A stretch of 14,841 nucleotides of DNA from Oscillospiraceae bacterium (lineage in GTDB: Bacteria; Bacillota; Clostridia; Oscillospirales; Oscillospiraceae), in contig JAFQDY010000152.1 of assembly GCA_017399325.1 (NCBI GenBank), positions 1 to 14,841 on the forward strand, given 5' to 3'. The translations under genes were made by a program, and so were the position numbers. How positions within the stretch are numbered: the stretch's first letter is position 1; every line of letters starts with the position of its first letter. The notes under the pieces were generated by a model, which saw only the letters and a list, made by a program, of their open reading frames with translations, searched no databases and was not told the DNA's origin. This document shows positions 6,867-13,669 of this stretch, in pieces.

Positions 6867-7325
6867 ATGACCAGAGCCAATGCCAGAGAATTGGCAATTC
6901 ATTTGATCTACGCCCGGGAATTTACGGGTGACGATCCTGAACTTGTAATTGCTACCCGGCTGGAAAAAGAGTACTATAATAAACTCTCCGGCGAAAATCC
7001 GGTCTATGTGGACCGCCCCAGCCACGCACAAAGAGCATATATTGATCAGGTCGTTACAGGTGTTGTGAATCGCATTGATGATCTGAATAAGATCATCGGC
7101 GATTATGCAATCGACTGGGATATTTCCCGTATCTCCAAGTTGACCCGCGCTGTTATGCAACTGGCTATTTTTGAGATTATGTACGTAGACGATGTCCCTA
7201 CAGGTGTTGCCATTTCCGAAGCCGTTCGAATCGTGAAACTGTATGACAACAGTGACGCAGGCTCTTTTGTAAACGGCATTTTAGGGGCATTTGCAAGAGA
7301 TCTGCCAACTGAGGTAAAAGCATGA
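6867..7325 (+). CDS. nusB: transcription antitermination factor NusB
   Basis: NusB binds boxA RNA together with NusE (ribosomal protein S10) and promotes processive transcription of rRNA operons. The 152-residue protein is all helical. It starts with the typical RANARELAIHLIYAREF stretch (basic RNA-binding helix 1) and contains the DWDISRISKLTRAVMQLAIFEI and GVAISEAVRIVKLYDNSDAGSFVNGILGA signatures. It is a little longer than many NusBs because of an insert near residues 30-55. AAGGAG at 6854-6859 overlaps the end of the upstream gene. Its stop overlaps the next start by 4 bases (ATGA), so the two are coupled. Confidence 0.95.
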   Translation: MTRANARELAIHLIYAREFTGDDPELVIATRLEKEYYNKLSGENPVYVDRPSHAQRAYIDQVVTGVVNRIDDLNKIIGDYAIDWDISRISKLTRAVMQLAIFEIMYVDDVPTGVAISEAVRIVKLYDNSDAGSFVNGILGAFARDLPTEVKA

Positions 7326-8245
7326 GCGTCATCGGCTTTGATACCAGCAACTACACAACATCCATCGCTTTCTTTGACGGAAAAGACGGCGTAAACTGTT
7401 CCAAACTTCTTCCTGTTCGGGAAGGGGAGTTGGGTTTGCGCCAAAGCGATGCTGTATTTCAACATATTAAAGGCCTGCCGGAACTTTCCGACAGGCTATT
7501 TTCCCATATATCAATGAAGAACGTTACTGCCGTTGGTGTCAGCACCCGTCCCAGAGCCGTTGAGGGCAGTTATATGCCCTGCTTCAACGTTGGATTCAGC
7601 CATGCTAAACTCCTGTCAGATGCCCTTTGCGTGCCTTTGGTGACCTGTTCCCATCAGCAAGGACATATCGCCGCTTCCTTGTGGAGCGCCGGCAGACTGG
7701 ATCTGATGGACACACCCCATCTGGCATGGCATTTATCCGGCGGAACAACAGAACTTTTGCTTATTGAACCAGAGAACGGAAACGTAAAATGCGCCTGCAT
7801 CGGTGGCACATCTGACATTTCTGCCGGTCAACTTATTGACCGCACAGGCCAACTTTTAAATTTACCGTTCCCTTCAGGAAAACATTTGGACAGCCTTTGG
7901 CGAGATGCAAATAACAAGGATGTTTTTAAGGTGAAGTGCCAGGATTGTACATTCTCCCTTTCAGGTGTTCAAAACAAGGTTGCTGCCTATTTCGACACTT
8001 GTAACGATAAAACCGAAACCGCAGCATATGCGCTGCGCTGCGTCTGCTACGCGGTGCTTACGGCCACAAAGAACGCGCAGATGATGTACCCAGGTCTGCC
8101 TGTCGTCTTTTCCGGTGGCGTTGCTTCCAATTCTATGCTTCGTGAGGCATTAAAGTCGTTAGACCCCATTTTCTCTGCACCCGAGTACTCCACAGATAAT
8201 GCTATGGGCGTTGCGGTCCTGACCCATCGCCTTCAGGAGAAGTAA
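7322..8245 (+). CDS. TsaD/Kae1-like protein of the M22 family (paralogue of TsaD)
   Basis: This is a member of the TsaD/Kae1/Gcp (M22) family in the ASKHA ATPase fold. TsaD itself makes the t6A modification of tRNA; members like this one, shorter and found beside nusB/xseA in Clostridia, are treated as paralogues of unknown role, often annotated as O-sialoglycoprotein endopeptidase or M22 peptidase. At 307 residues it is about 30 shorter than TsaD. It keeps the N-terminal phosphate motif (GFDTSNYTTSIA, residues 5-16), the metal ligands H111 and H115 (HQQGH instead of the usual HxEGH), a glycine-rich LSGGTTELL segment, SGGVASNS and the C-terminal D292 in TDNAMG. A YRPR-like STRPRAVEGSYMP region resembles TsaD. 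The metal site is complete, so it is probably active. It starts within the nusB stop. Confidence 0.85.
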   Translation: MSVIGFDTSNYTTSIAFFDGKDGVNCSKLLPVREGELGLRQSDAVFQHIKGLPELSDRLFSHISMKNVTAVGVSTRPRAVEGSYMPCFNVGFSHAKLLSDALCVPLVTCSHQQGHIAASLWSAGRLDLMDTPHLAWHLSGGTTELLLIEPENGNVKCACIGGTSDISAGQLIDRTGQLLNLPFPSGKHLDSLWRDANNKDVFKVKCQDCTFSLSGVQNKVAAYFDTCNDKTETAAYALRCVCYAVLTATKNAQMMYPGLPVVFSGGVASNSMLREALKSLDPIFSAPEYSTDNAMGVAVLTHRLQEK

Positions 8246-8246
8246 T

Positions 8247-9458
8247 ATGTCGCAACAAATTCTTTCCGTTACGCAGATAAATGAATATATCCGCGCAATG
8301 ATGGACAGTGACAAACTGCTGGCAGGTGTTGCGGTCCGCGGTGAGATCAGTAATTACAAAGTCTATCCGTCCGGTCATCATTACTTCACCATTAAAGATG
8401 ACGGCGCCGCTCTGAAATGCGTAATGTTCCGCGGAAATGCTATGCGTCTGAAATTCCGTCCGGATAACGGAATGCAGGTGCTTGCAATGGGTAGAATTTC
8501 CGTCTATCACAGAGACGGTGCATACCAGTTATATTGCACCGGCCTTGTTTTGGACGGGGTAGGGGACTTGTACGCAGCCTTTGAACAACTGAAAACAAAA
8601 CTGGCAGCAGCTGGTATGTTTGATGTTTCCCATAAAAAGCCCATTCCCAAATACCCAAACACTGTCGGGATCATTACAAGTTCCGCAGGTGCTGCGGTTC
8701 ACGATATGCTGCGTATCCTAAATAAGCGGTTTCCGTTGGTAAAAGTACGCCTGCTGCCCGTTCGTGTGCAAGGTGTTGAGGCTCCGGGTGAGATCGCTGC
8801 AGCGATCGCCTACGCCAACCGTTATCAGTTGGCAGATCTGCTGATCGTAGGGCGAGGCGGTGGTTCTATTGAGGATCTATGGGCGTTTAACGATGAAATG
8901 GTCGCACGGGCGATCTATGATTCCGAAATACCGGTCATTTCTGCAGTAGGACATGAACCGGATGTCACCATTTCTGATTTTGTGGCAGACCTGCGGGCCG
9001 CCACACCATCGAATGCTGCAGAACTTGCAGTGCCCGACCAGGAAGCGCTGCTTCAGACATTGGATTCTTTGTCGTCTTCTATGCAAACATCCCTTCAGCG
9101 CCAACTGAGTGCCTCCAGAAAGCAACTGCAGGTCTTAAGCGACAGTTCTGTACTGAAAGGCCCGGACGTGTATCTGCAACAAGCCCATAAAAACGTGACC
9201 GCGCTTAAGGATAAGTTATTTTCAGTACAAGCGCTGAATTTGAGCAAGCAAAGGCAGCATTTCCTTGGTTTTGCCGCAAAATTAGATGCGCTGAGTCCCC
9301 TTAAGGTATTGACCCGCGGGTATTCTGTTGCGCAGACCCAGGCAGGGGAGATCGTATCTTCAGTCATGCAAATCAACCGCGACGATCGATTAACCATTCG
9401 ATTTCAGGATGGTACAGCAACCGCAACCGTTATGGAAACGAAGGAGAATGCACTATGA
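8247..9458 (+). CDS. xseA: exodeoxyribonuclease VII large subunit (XseA)
   Basis: XseA is the catalytic subunit of ExoVII, a metal-independent exonuclease that degrades single-stranded DNA from both ends into oligonucleotides, with roles in repair. The 403-residue protein has an N-terminal OB fold (about 5-105) with VRGEISNYKVYPSGHHYFTIKD, a catalytic domain (about 125-320) including GIITSSAGAAVHDM and GRGGGSIEDLWAFNDE, then PVISAVGHEPDVTISDFVADLRAATPSNAAE, and a C-terminal helical region that binds XseB. Length is within family range. AGGAG at 8235-8239 precedes the ATG. Its stop overlaps the xseB start by 4 bases. Confidence 0.96.
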   Translation: MSQQILSVTQINEYIRAMMDSDKLLAGVAVRGEISNYKVYPSGHHYFTIKDDGAALKCVMFRGNAMRLKFRPDNGMQVLAMGRISVYHRDGAYQLYCTGLVLDGVGDLYAAFEQLKTKLAAAGMFDVSHKKPIPKYPNTVGIITSSAGAAVHDMLRILNKRFPLVKVRLLPVRVQGVEAPGEIAAAIAYANRYQLADLLIVGRGGGSIEDLWAFNDEMVARAIYDSEIPVISAVGHEPDVTISDFVADLRAATPSNAAELAVPDQEALLQTLDSLSSSMQTSLQRQLSASRKQLQVLSDSSVLKGPDVYLQQAHKNVTALKDKLFSVQALNLSKQRQHFLGFAAKLDALSPLKVLTRGYSVAQTQAGEIVSSVMQINRDDRLTIRFQDGTATATVMETKENAL

Positions 9459-9688
9459 GTCAGAATAAACCCACATTTGAAGAGAATATCGCTCGGCTGG
9501 AACAGATCGTTCGGGCGATGGAGCGGGGCGATGTTGCCCTCGAGGAGTCCTTAAAATTGTTTCAGGAGGGCACAGAACTGGTTAGGACCTGCGAAAAACT
9601 TTTGAACGATGCACAAATGCAAATTACAAAAATCACCGCAGCACCCGACGGAACGCCTGTTGAGGAGGCCTTTGATGCTGAATTATAA
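9455..9688 (+). CDS. xseB: exodeoxyribonuclease VII small subunit (XseB)
   Basis: XseB is the small helical subunit of ExoVII, binding as several copies along the XseA helical arm. The 77-residue protein is typical in length and carries the signature FEENIARLEQIVRAMERGDV followed by ALEESLKLFQEGTELVRTCEKLLNDAQMQI. An AAGGAG site lies at 9441-9446. The start overlaps the xseA stop by 4 bases, and the end overlaps the ispA start by 14 bases, in keeping with a coupled operon. Confidence 0.96.
   Translation: MSQNKPTFEENIARLEQIVRAMERGDVALEESLKLFQEGTELVRTCEKLLNDAQMQITKITAAPDGTPVEEAFDAEL
9662..9668 (+). promoter_or_regulatory. ribosome binding site fixing the ispA start
   Basis: GAGGAGG sits 6 bases before the ATG at 9675. 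A longer in-frame reading from 9609 would begin deep inside xseB without such a site. Confidence 0.75.
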
Positions 9689-10547
9689 AGAACAAACGAA
9701 TGAATACCTTGCTCACATTGAGGATTATCTGAACAGGGAATGTTTTCTCTCGGATGAACCGCAAAAGGAATTGTTCGAGGCTATGCGGTATAGTCTGCTT
9801 GCCGGTGGCAAGCGCTTACGGCCTATATTTGTCTTTGATTTTTGCCGTATGTGCGGCGGTGATTGGAAGGCTGCCGTGCCTTTTGCAGCGGCCATTGAAA
9901 TGGTGCATACTTACAGTTTGATCCATGATGATCTGCCTTGTATGGACAATGACGATTACCGCCGGGGCAGACTGACAAACCATAAGGTCTATGGCGAAGC
10001 AGTTGCGGTTTTGGCTGGAGATGCATTGCTGACAGCGGCTTTTCACTTCCTTACGAAAGCGCCTTTTTCTGCAGATATTCGTATACAGGCCGTAGAAATT
10101 CTCTCTGCATGTGCAGGTGAACTGGGTATGGTGGGCGGTCAGATCCTGGATATGAAAAGCGAAGACAGACAATGTACAAAGCAGGAAGTTTTAGACATTC
10201 AGAGCCGAAAGACCGGCGCATTGTTTCGCGCCGCCTGTATGCTGGGTGTATTGGCCGCCTGCGGCGATAACGAGAAACGCAATGCAGCCAACGAATTTGC
10301 GGCACATTTTGGTCTTGCATTCCAAATTCGCGATGATATTCTGGATGTGGTCGGTAATGCCGAAGAATTGGGTAAAGCCGTAGGCGTTGATACGGTAAAA
10401 AACACATTTGTGCAATTATATGGTCTGGAAATCTGCAACAAAATGGTTGCGGAGCATACCGAGCAAGCGCTTAAGAACTTAAATTGCTTTGAAGATGCAC
10501 AATATATGACGATGCTAGCCAACGAGTTGATCTCAAGAAGGGTCTGA
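9675..10547 (+). CDS. ispA: polyprenyl (farnesyl) diphosphate synthase, IspA type
   Basis: The enzyme condenses isopentenyl diphosphate with dimethylallyl/geranyl diphosphate to a short-chain prenyl diphosphate, most likely farnesyl, the precursor of undecaprenyl carrier lipid and quinones. From the ATG at 9675 it is 290 residues, standard for the family. Motifs in order: GGKRLRP (44-50), first Asp-rich motif DDLPCMD (85-91), GDALL (115-119), SRKTGALF (177-184), and second Asp-rich motif DDILD (220-224). It overlaps xseB by 14 bases. In B. subtilis dxs follows ispA; here it is replaced by an oxidoreductase gene. Exact chain length cannot be read with confidence. Confidence 0.94.
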   Translation: MLNYKEQTNEYLAHIEDYLNRECFLSDEPQKELFEAMRYSLLAGGKRLRPIFVFDFCRMCGGDWKAAVPFAAAIEMVHTYSLIHDDLPCMDNDDYRRGRLTNHKVYGEAVAVLAGDALLTAAFHFLTKAPFSADIRIQAVEILSACAGELGMVGGQILDMKSEDRQCTKQEVLDIQSRKTGALFRAACMLGVLAACGDNEKRNAANEFAAHFGLAFQIRDDILDVVGNAEELGKAVGVDTVKNTFVQLYGLEICNKMVAEHTEQALKNLNCFEDAQYMTMLANELISRRV

Positions 10548-10554
10548 TCCTTGG

Positions 10555-10563
10555 AAAGAGGTG
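10555..10563 (+). promoter_or_regulatory. ribosome binding site fixing the oxidoreductase start
   Basis: AAAGAGGTG lies 5 bases before the ATG at 10569. The in-frame TTG at 10551 is upstream of this site and is unlikely to be the start. Confidence 0.65.
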
Positions 10564-10568
10564 TTACA

Positions 10569-11708
10569 ATGCGGAAACTACGATATGGTATGGTTGGAGG
10601 CGGACCCGGTTCCTTTATCGGTGATGCTCACCGAAAAGCGATCAATCTTGACGGATATGCGGAGTTAGTTGCAGGTTGTTTTTCCAGATCACCGGAAAAA
10701 TGCAGACAAACCGGCGACGAATTGGGTATCGATCGGGATCGCTGCTATGATTCTTACGAACAAATGGCGAAATGTGAGGCCCAAAGACCGGACGGTATTG
10801 ATTTTGTAGTGGTGGTTACCCCCAATGTATCCCATTATCCGGTTTGTAAGGCATTTCTCGAGGCTGGTATCCATGTTGCCTGTGACAAACCTCTGTGCCT
10901 AAGCATAGAACAGGCTGACGCGTTGTGCAAACTGGCCGATGAAAAGCAGTTGCTGTTTATGGTGACCTATACCTATATGGGCCATGTAACCGCAAAACAT
11001 ATCCGTAACTACATTGCCCAGGGGAAATTGGGTAAAATCCGCACGATTATGGCCGAATATCCTCAAGGCTGGCTTGCTCACGAAGGGGATGACGGCGGAA
11101 AACAAGGCCAGTGGCGTTGCGATCCGACCCAATCCGGTGGCGTTAACTGCCTTGGCGATTTGGGCACCCATGTGGAGAATGCGGTTGCTATGATGACAGG
11201 CTTGAAAATCAAGCGCGTTTTAGCCAAAATGGATGTGGTCGTACCCGGTCGAGTTCTTGACGACAATGATATGGTGCTTGTGGAATATGTTGGTGGAGCC
11301 ACCGGATGCTACTGGACAAGCCAGGTTGCCATAGGCCATGATAATGAACTGCGTATCCGAATTTATGGCGAAAAAGGTTCCATTTTATGGAGCCAGGAGA
11401 CCTGCGAAAAAGTGACAATGATCGATGCTGACGGCACGGTCACGGAACGCCACCGTGGCAACGGCGGTATCGATGCAGGCGCTGCCCTTTACGGCAGATT
11501 GCCTTCCGGACACACAGAAGGCTGGCTGGAGGCTATGGGGAATTTGTATGGTTCCTTTATCCGTTGCGTTCGTGCGAAAACGGACGGCACATTCACGGCT
11601 GATATGATCGATTATCCTACCGTACACGATGGCGCTGAAGGCATCAAATTTATTCACGCCTGTCTGCGATCCAACGCAACAGGAAATGTCTGGGCCGAAG
11701 TACAATAA
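10569..11708 (+). CDS. Gfo/Idh/MocA-family NAD(P)-dependent oxidoreductase
   Basis: This is a sugar, inositol or sugar-phosphate dehydrogenase of the Gfo/Idh/MocA family, 379 residues from the ATG at 10569. The N-terminal Rossmann fold has the dinucleotide loop GGGPGSFIG (10-18) and the second family motif VTPNVSHYPV (83-92). The catalytic EKP motif appears as DKP (106-108), a common variant. The C-terminal domain has a YPQGWLAHE segment and the catalytic-type GDLGTHVENA with H201. The substrate cannot be inferred. It has its own ribosome binding site 21 bases after ispA with no visible promoter or terminator between, so it is probably the last gene of the nusB-ispA operon, although it is not a usual member of that block. 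Confidence 0.9.
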   Translation: MRKLRYGMVGGGPGSFIGDAHRKAINLDGYAELVAGCFSRSPEKCRQTGDELGIDRDRCYDSYEQMAKCEAQRPDGIDFVVVVTPNVSHYPVCKAFLEAGIHVACDKPLCLSIEQADALCKLADEKQLLFMVTYTYMGHVTAKHIRNYIAQGKLGKIRTIMAEYPQGWLAHEGDDGGKQGQWRCDPTQSGGVNCLGDLGTHVENAVAMMTGLKIKRVLAKMDVVVPGRVLDDNDMVLVEYVGGATGCYWTSQVAIGHDNELRIRIYGEKGSILWSQETCEKVTMIDADGTVTERHRGNGGIDAGAALYGRLPSGHTEGWLEAMGNLYGSFIRCVRAKTDGTFTADMIDYPTVHDGAEGIKFIHACLRSNATGNVWAEVQ

Positions 11709-11714
11709 GTATAT

Positions 11715-11749
11715 ATGCCTGCTCGAAAAGAGCAGGCATTTCTTTATTT
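11715..11749 (+). terminator. rho-independent terminator between convergent genes
   Basis: A perfect 10-bp stem ATGCCTGCTC (11715-11724) with GAGCAGGCAT (11730-11739) and a 5-nt loop is followed by TTCTTTATTT. On the plus strand it ends the operon upstream. The cotJC stop codon (reverse strand) lies in its T tract, so the hairpin is also just downstream of cotJC; on that strand the tail (ATATACTTATT) is less T-rich, so termination there would be weaker. Confidence 0.88.
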
Positions 11750-12340
11750 GTCAAAGGATGGGTTTATTGCGTATACATTCTTCTGATTCTGCTTTTCGCG
11801 CAGTAACTGCAGCGCTTCACCAAAACGCTGGAAGTGGACGATCTCCCGTTCACGCAGAAACTTAATTACGTTGTTTACATCAGGATCGTCGCTGAGCCGC
11901 AGAATGTTGTCATAGGTTACTCTTGCTTTTTGTTCTGCCGCCAGATCTTCGGTCAGATCTGCAAAAGGATCACCTTTCACCGCCATACTGGCCGCGCTCC
12001 AGGGGAAACCGGATGCTGCAGTGGGGTAGACACCGGTCGTACGGTCAACGAAATAAGGCGCAAATGCAGAGTCTTGAATTTGCGAATCTTTCAGATTCCG
12101 TGTTAACTGATGCACGATGGCTCCCACCATCTCCAAGTGTCCCAATTCTTCCGTACCAATGTCGGTCAGCAGACCCTTCAATTCGTCATAAGGCATACTG
12201 TACCGCTGAGAAAGGTACCGCAATGATGCGCCCAACTCGCCATCCGGTCCGCCATACTGAGATATGATTACAGATGCAAGACGGGGATTGGGGTTAGCGA
12301 TTTTTACGGGATATTGCAGTTTTTTATCATAAATAAACAT
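11744..12340 (-). CDS. cotJC: CotJC spore-coat protein, manganese-catalase family
   Basis: CotJC is a spore coat or inner-coat component of the manganese (non-haem) catalase family. The 198-residue protein keeps the full dinuclear metal site expected for the family: E35 (in GELGAS), E65 and H68 (EELGH), E136 (in LAAEQKARVTYDNI) and H169 (EREIVH). A catalase-type reaction on hydrogen peroxide is therefore plausible, but it is not proven from sequence. It is about the length of CotJC and much shorter than vegetative Mn catalases, lacking their long C-terminal tail. The start has GGAGGTG at 12351-12357 (reverse strand), inside the end of the cotJA/JB gene, 3 bases away, so translation is coupled. 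Confidence 0.94.
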   Translation of the reverse strand: MFIYDKKLQYPVKIANPNPRLASVIISQYGGPDGELGASLRYLSQRYSMPYDELKGLLTDIGTEELGHLEMVGAIVHQLTRNLKDSQIQDSAFAPYFVDRTTGVYPTAASGFPWSAASMAVKGDPFADLTEDLAAEQKARVTYDNILRLSDDPDVNNVIKFLREREIVHFQRFGEALQLLREKQNQKNVYAINPSFDK

Positions 12341-12343
12341 ATA

Positions 12344-12787
12344 TTACACCTCCGGATTTCCTGCATATTCCCAAGGCCATGGGTCATCCAGCCAGGTATA
12401 CCGACCTTCCATTGGCGATCTGTGTGTTAAAGGGCCACACTCTTTTTCGTACTTTTCGCGACCTTTTGTATAGAGATTTTGAAGTGTTCTGAATACCTCA
12501 AATGCCTCTTTATCATCCCTGTGGGTATCCAAATACAGAGCCAATTCGTGCAGTACAAATCCCATCGTCTGCAGTTCAGTCAATGGCGTTACAGGCAATT
12601 CCTTTTTATTGACCATATTCATAAACGGCAGATCCAGACCGGGGAACAATGTGCCTCTTACGATTGCCGTTCTCGGCTCATATTTGGGTGGATCCTCCAT
12701 TTGAAACGGTACATAAGGATTGGCCAGCGGTGCATTGGCCGGCAGCCTGCCGTAACCGCCATTTTGGACCGGTTTATTCATGTCCAT
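12344..12787 (-). CDS. CotJA-CotJB fusion protein (spore coat assembly)
   Basis: A single 147-residue reading frame holds matches to two separate small coat proteins. Residues about 18-60 resemble CotJA: AIVRGTLFPGLDLPF (41-55), the typical CotJA core. Residues about 64-142 resemble CotJB: LTELQTMGFVLHELALYLDT, then HRDDKEAFEVF, YEKECGPLT and the ending DDPWPWE (134-140) that is diagnostic of CotJB. In Bacillus, cotJA, cotJB and cotJC are three separate genes. The two parts are joined by only about eight residues (NMVNKKEL). The start at 12787 is preceded by GGAGG (plus-strand 12795-12799) with 7-base spacing; the TTG at 12805 lies upstream of that site. No cysteine-rich or membrane segment is seen. 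Confidence in both halves is good, but the domain edges are approximate. Confidence 0.85.
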   Translation of the reverse strand: MDMNKPVQNGGYGRLPANAPLANPYVPFQMEDPPKYEPRTAIVRGTLFPGLDLPFMNMVNKKELPVTPLTELQTMGFVLHELALYLDTHRDDKEAFEVFRTLQNLYTKGREKYEKECGPLTHRSPMEGRYTWLDDPWPWEYAGNPEV

Positions 12788-12794
12788 TTTACTT

Positions 12795-12799
12795 CCTCC
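12795..12799 (-). promoter_or_regulatory. ribosome binding site fixing the cotJA/JB start
   Basis: GGAGG on the reverse strand lies 7 bases before the ATG at 12787. An alternative upstream TTG at 12805 would begin before this site. Confidence 0.7.
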
Positions 12800-12831
12800 A
12801 TTCAACTATTTGGAACATTACATTCCGCGTC

Positions 12832-12859
12832 ATTCTATGCCGAAATATGTCAGCCGGTT
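12832..12859 (-). promoter_or_regulatory. candidate mother-cell promoter for the cotJ operon
   Basis: On the reverse strand, CATAGAAT (12839 down to 12832) fits the CATA-type -10 box of sigma-E/sigma-K. AACC (12859-12856) lies 16 bases upstream, which resembles a sigma-K -35 (mACm, 16-17 bases, CATA). A good sigma-E -35 at 13-14 bases is not seen. The expected leader to the ATG at 12787 is about 35-40 bases. In B. subtilis cotJ is sigma-E dependent. Confidence 0.4.
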
Positions 12860-12886
12860 CATTCTGTAATAAATCATGCATAGAAT
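12858..12886 (+). promoter_or_regulatory. candidate sigma-E-type promoter for cwlD
   Basis: TTCATTCT (12858-12865) and CATAGAAT (12879-12886) are 13 bases apart, matching the sigma-E spacing; the -10 agrees with CATACAAT at 7 of 8 positions. B. subtilis cwlD is expressed during sporulation in mother cell and forespore. As with spoIIIAA, the -10 box ends 17 bases before the ATG, implying a very short leader. Confidence 0.42.
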
Positions 12887-12903
12887 TTTTCAGAGGTGGT
12901 GTC

Positions 12904-13611
12904 ATGAAAAAGATTCGATATTTGTCCCTTTTGCCGGTGTATGCAGTTATATTGTCGGGGATTTTAGGATTGGTATTCTTAGGCAACAAGGTAGTAACTG
13001 CAGTGTCAACATCCGCACCGATCCAAAACAGGAAAACGGTGATCATTGATGCAGGACACGGGGGAGAGGATGGGGGAGCAACATCCTGCACCGGAGTGCT
13101 TGAAAGTCAGATCAACCTTGAAATTGCTTTAAAATTGGACGACCTTATGCACCTGTTGGGCATCAATACGCTGATGATCCGTACCACGGATTGTTCCATT
13201 TATACAAAAGGGGAGACCATTGCCCAAAAGAAGGTATCCGACCTAAAAGAACGCGTGCGAATCGTCAACGAGACTGAAAATGGGTTTCTGGTGAGCATCC
13301 ATCAAAATCATTTTTCCAATGAAAAATACAGCGGTGCACAGGTGTTTTATGCGCCAACAGATGGCAGCAAAGACGTTGCCGGAGTTTTACAGAAATCGCT
13401 GATTCAAACAATAAATCCAGATAGCAACCGCGGGATCAAAAAGGCTGACAGCGTTTATCTTATGCAACATATCGATTGCCCCGGTATTCTGATTGAGTGC
13501 GGTTTCTTATCAAACCACCGGGAGGAATATCTGCTTCGGGATGTAGAATATCAAAGAAAACTTTGCAGTGTCATTGCCTGCACACTAAGCAACCATCTAT
13601 TCTCCACTTGA
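12904..13611 (+). CDS. cwlD: CwlD, N-acetylmuramoyl-L-alanine amidase of spore cortex
   Basis: CwlD removes the peptide stem from muramic acid in the spore cortex so that muramic delta-lactam, which germination enzymes recognise, can form. The 235 residues match B. subtilis CwlD. An uncleaved N-terminal hydrophobic anchor (about 6-27) is followed by the amidase_3 domain. Zinc ligands are H52 (VIIDAGHGGEDGG), E67 (LESQINLE) and H133 (VSIHQNH); the catalytic E198 lies in LIECGFLSN. The ATG at 12904 is preceded by AGAGGTGG (12892-12899). A longer in-frame reading from 12649 would run across the opposite cotJ gene and the intergenic promoters, so it was rejected. It is divergent from cotJ. Confidence 0.94.
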   Translation: MKKIRYLSLLPVYAVILSGILGLVFLGNKVVTAVSTSAPIQNRKTVIIDAGHGGEDGGATSCTGVLESQINLEIALKLDDLMHLLGINTLMIRTTDCSIYTKGETIAQKKVSDLKERVRIVNETENGFLVSIHQNHFSNEKYSGAQVFYAPTDGSKDVAGVLQKSLIQTINPDSNRGIKKADSVYLMQHIDCPGILIECGFLSNHREEYLLRDVEYQRKLCSVIACTLSNHLFST

Positions 13612-13636
13612 CCCATAAAAGAAGGGTTGGTATAAT
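13608..13636 (+). promoter_or_regulatory. sigma-A promoter for radA
   Basis: TTGACC (13608-13613) and TATAAT (13631-13636) are separated by the ideal 17 bases, and TG at 13628-13629 gives an extended -10. The -35 box overlaps the cwlD stop codon (TGA at 13609-13611). Predicted transcription start is near 13643, about 27 bases before the radA ATG. It separates vegetative radA from the sporulation gene upstream. Confidence 0.85.
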
Positions 13637-13669
13637 AGTGAAAATATCTACATAAGGAGAGTTACGCCT

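Noticed and set aside
9816..10522. Several reverse-strand open frames across ispA (for example 9816-10172, 10051-10407, 10199-10522)
   Set aside because: They overlap each other in different frames and lie antisense to an IspA with all catalytic motifs intact.
11715..11739. The convergent hairpin as a full bidirectional terminator
   Set aside because: The reverse strand has only a mixed AT tail, not a T run, so efficient termination of cotJC there cannot be claimed.
11834..12883. Plus-strand open frames opposite cotJC and cotJA/JB (11834-12106, 11923-12267, 12479-12883)
   Set aside because: The reverse-strand proteins are recognisable family members; the plus-strand translations show no domain pattern and have no suitable start sites.
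12649..12903. N-terminal extension of CwlD by 85 residues in the same open frame
   Set aside because: It runs antisense over the cotJA/JB start and through the divergent promoter region, lacks a fitting ribosome binding site, and standard CwlD begins at the membrane anchor from 12904.
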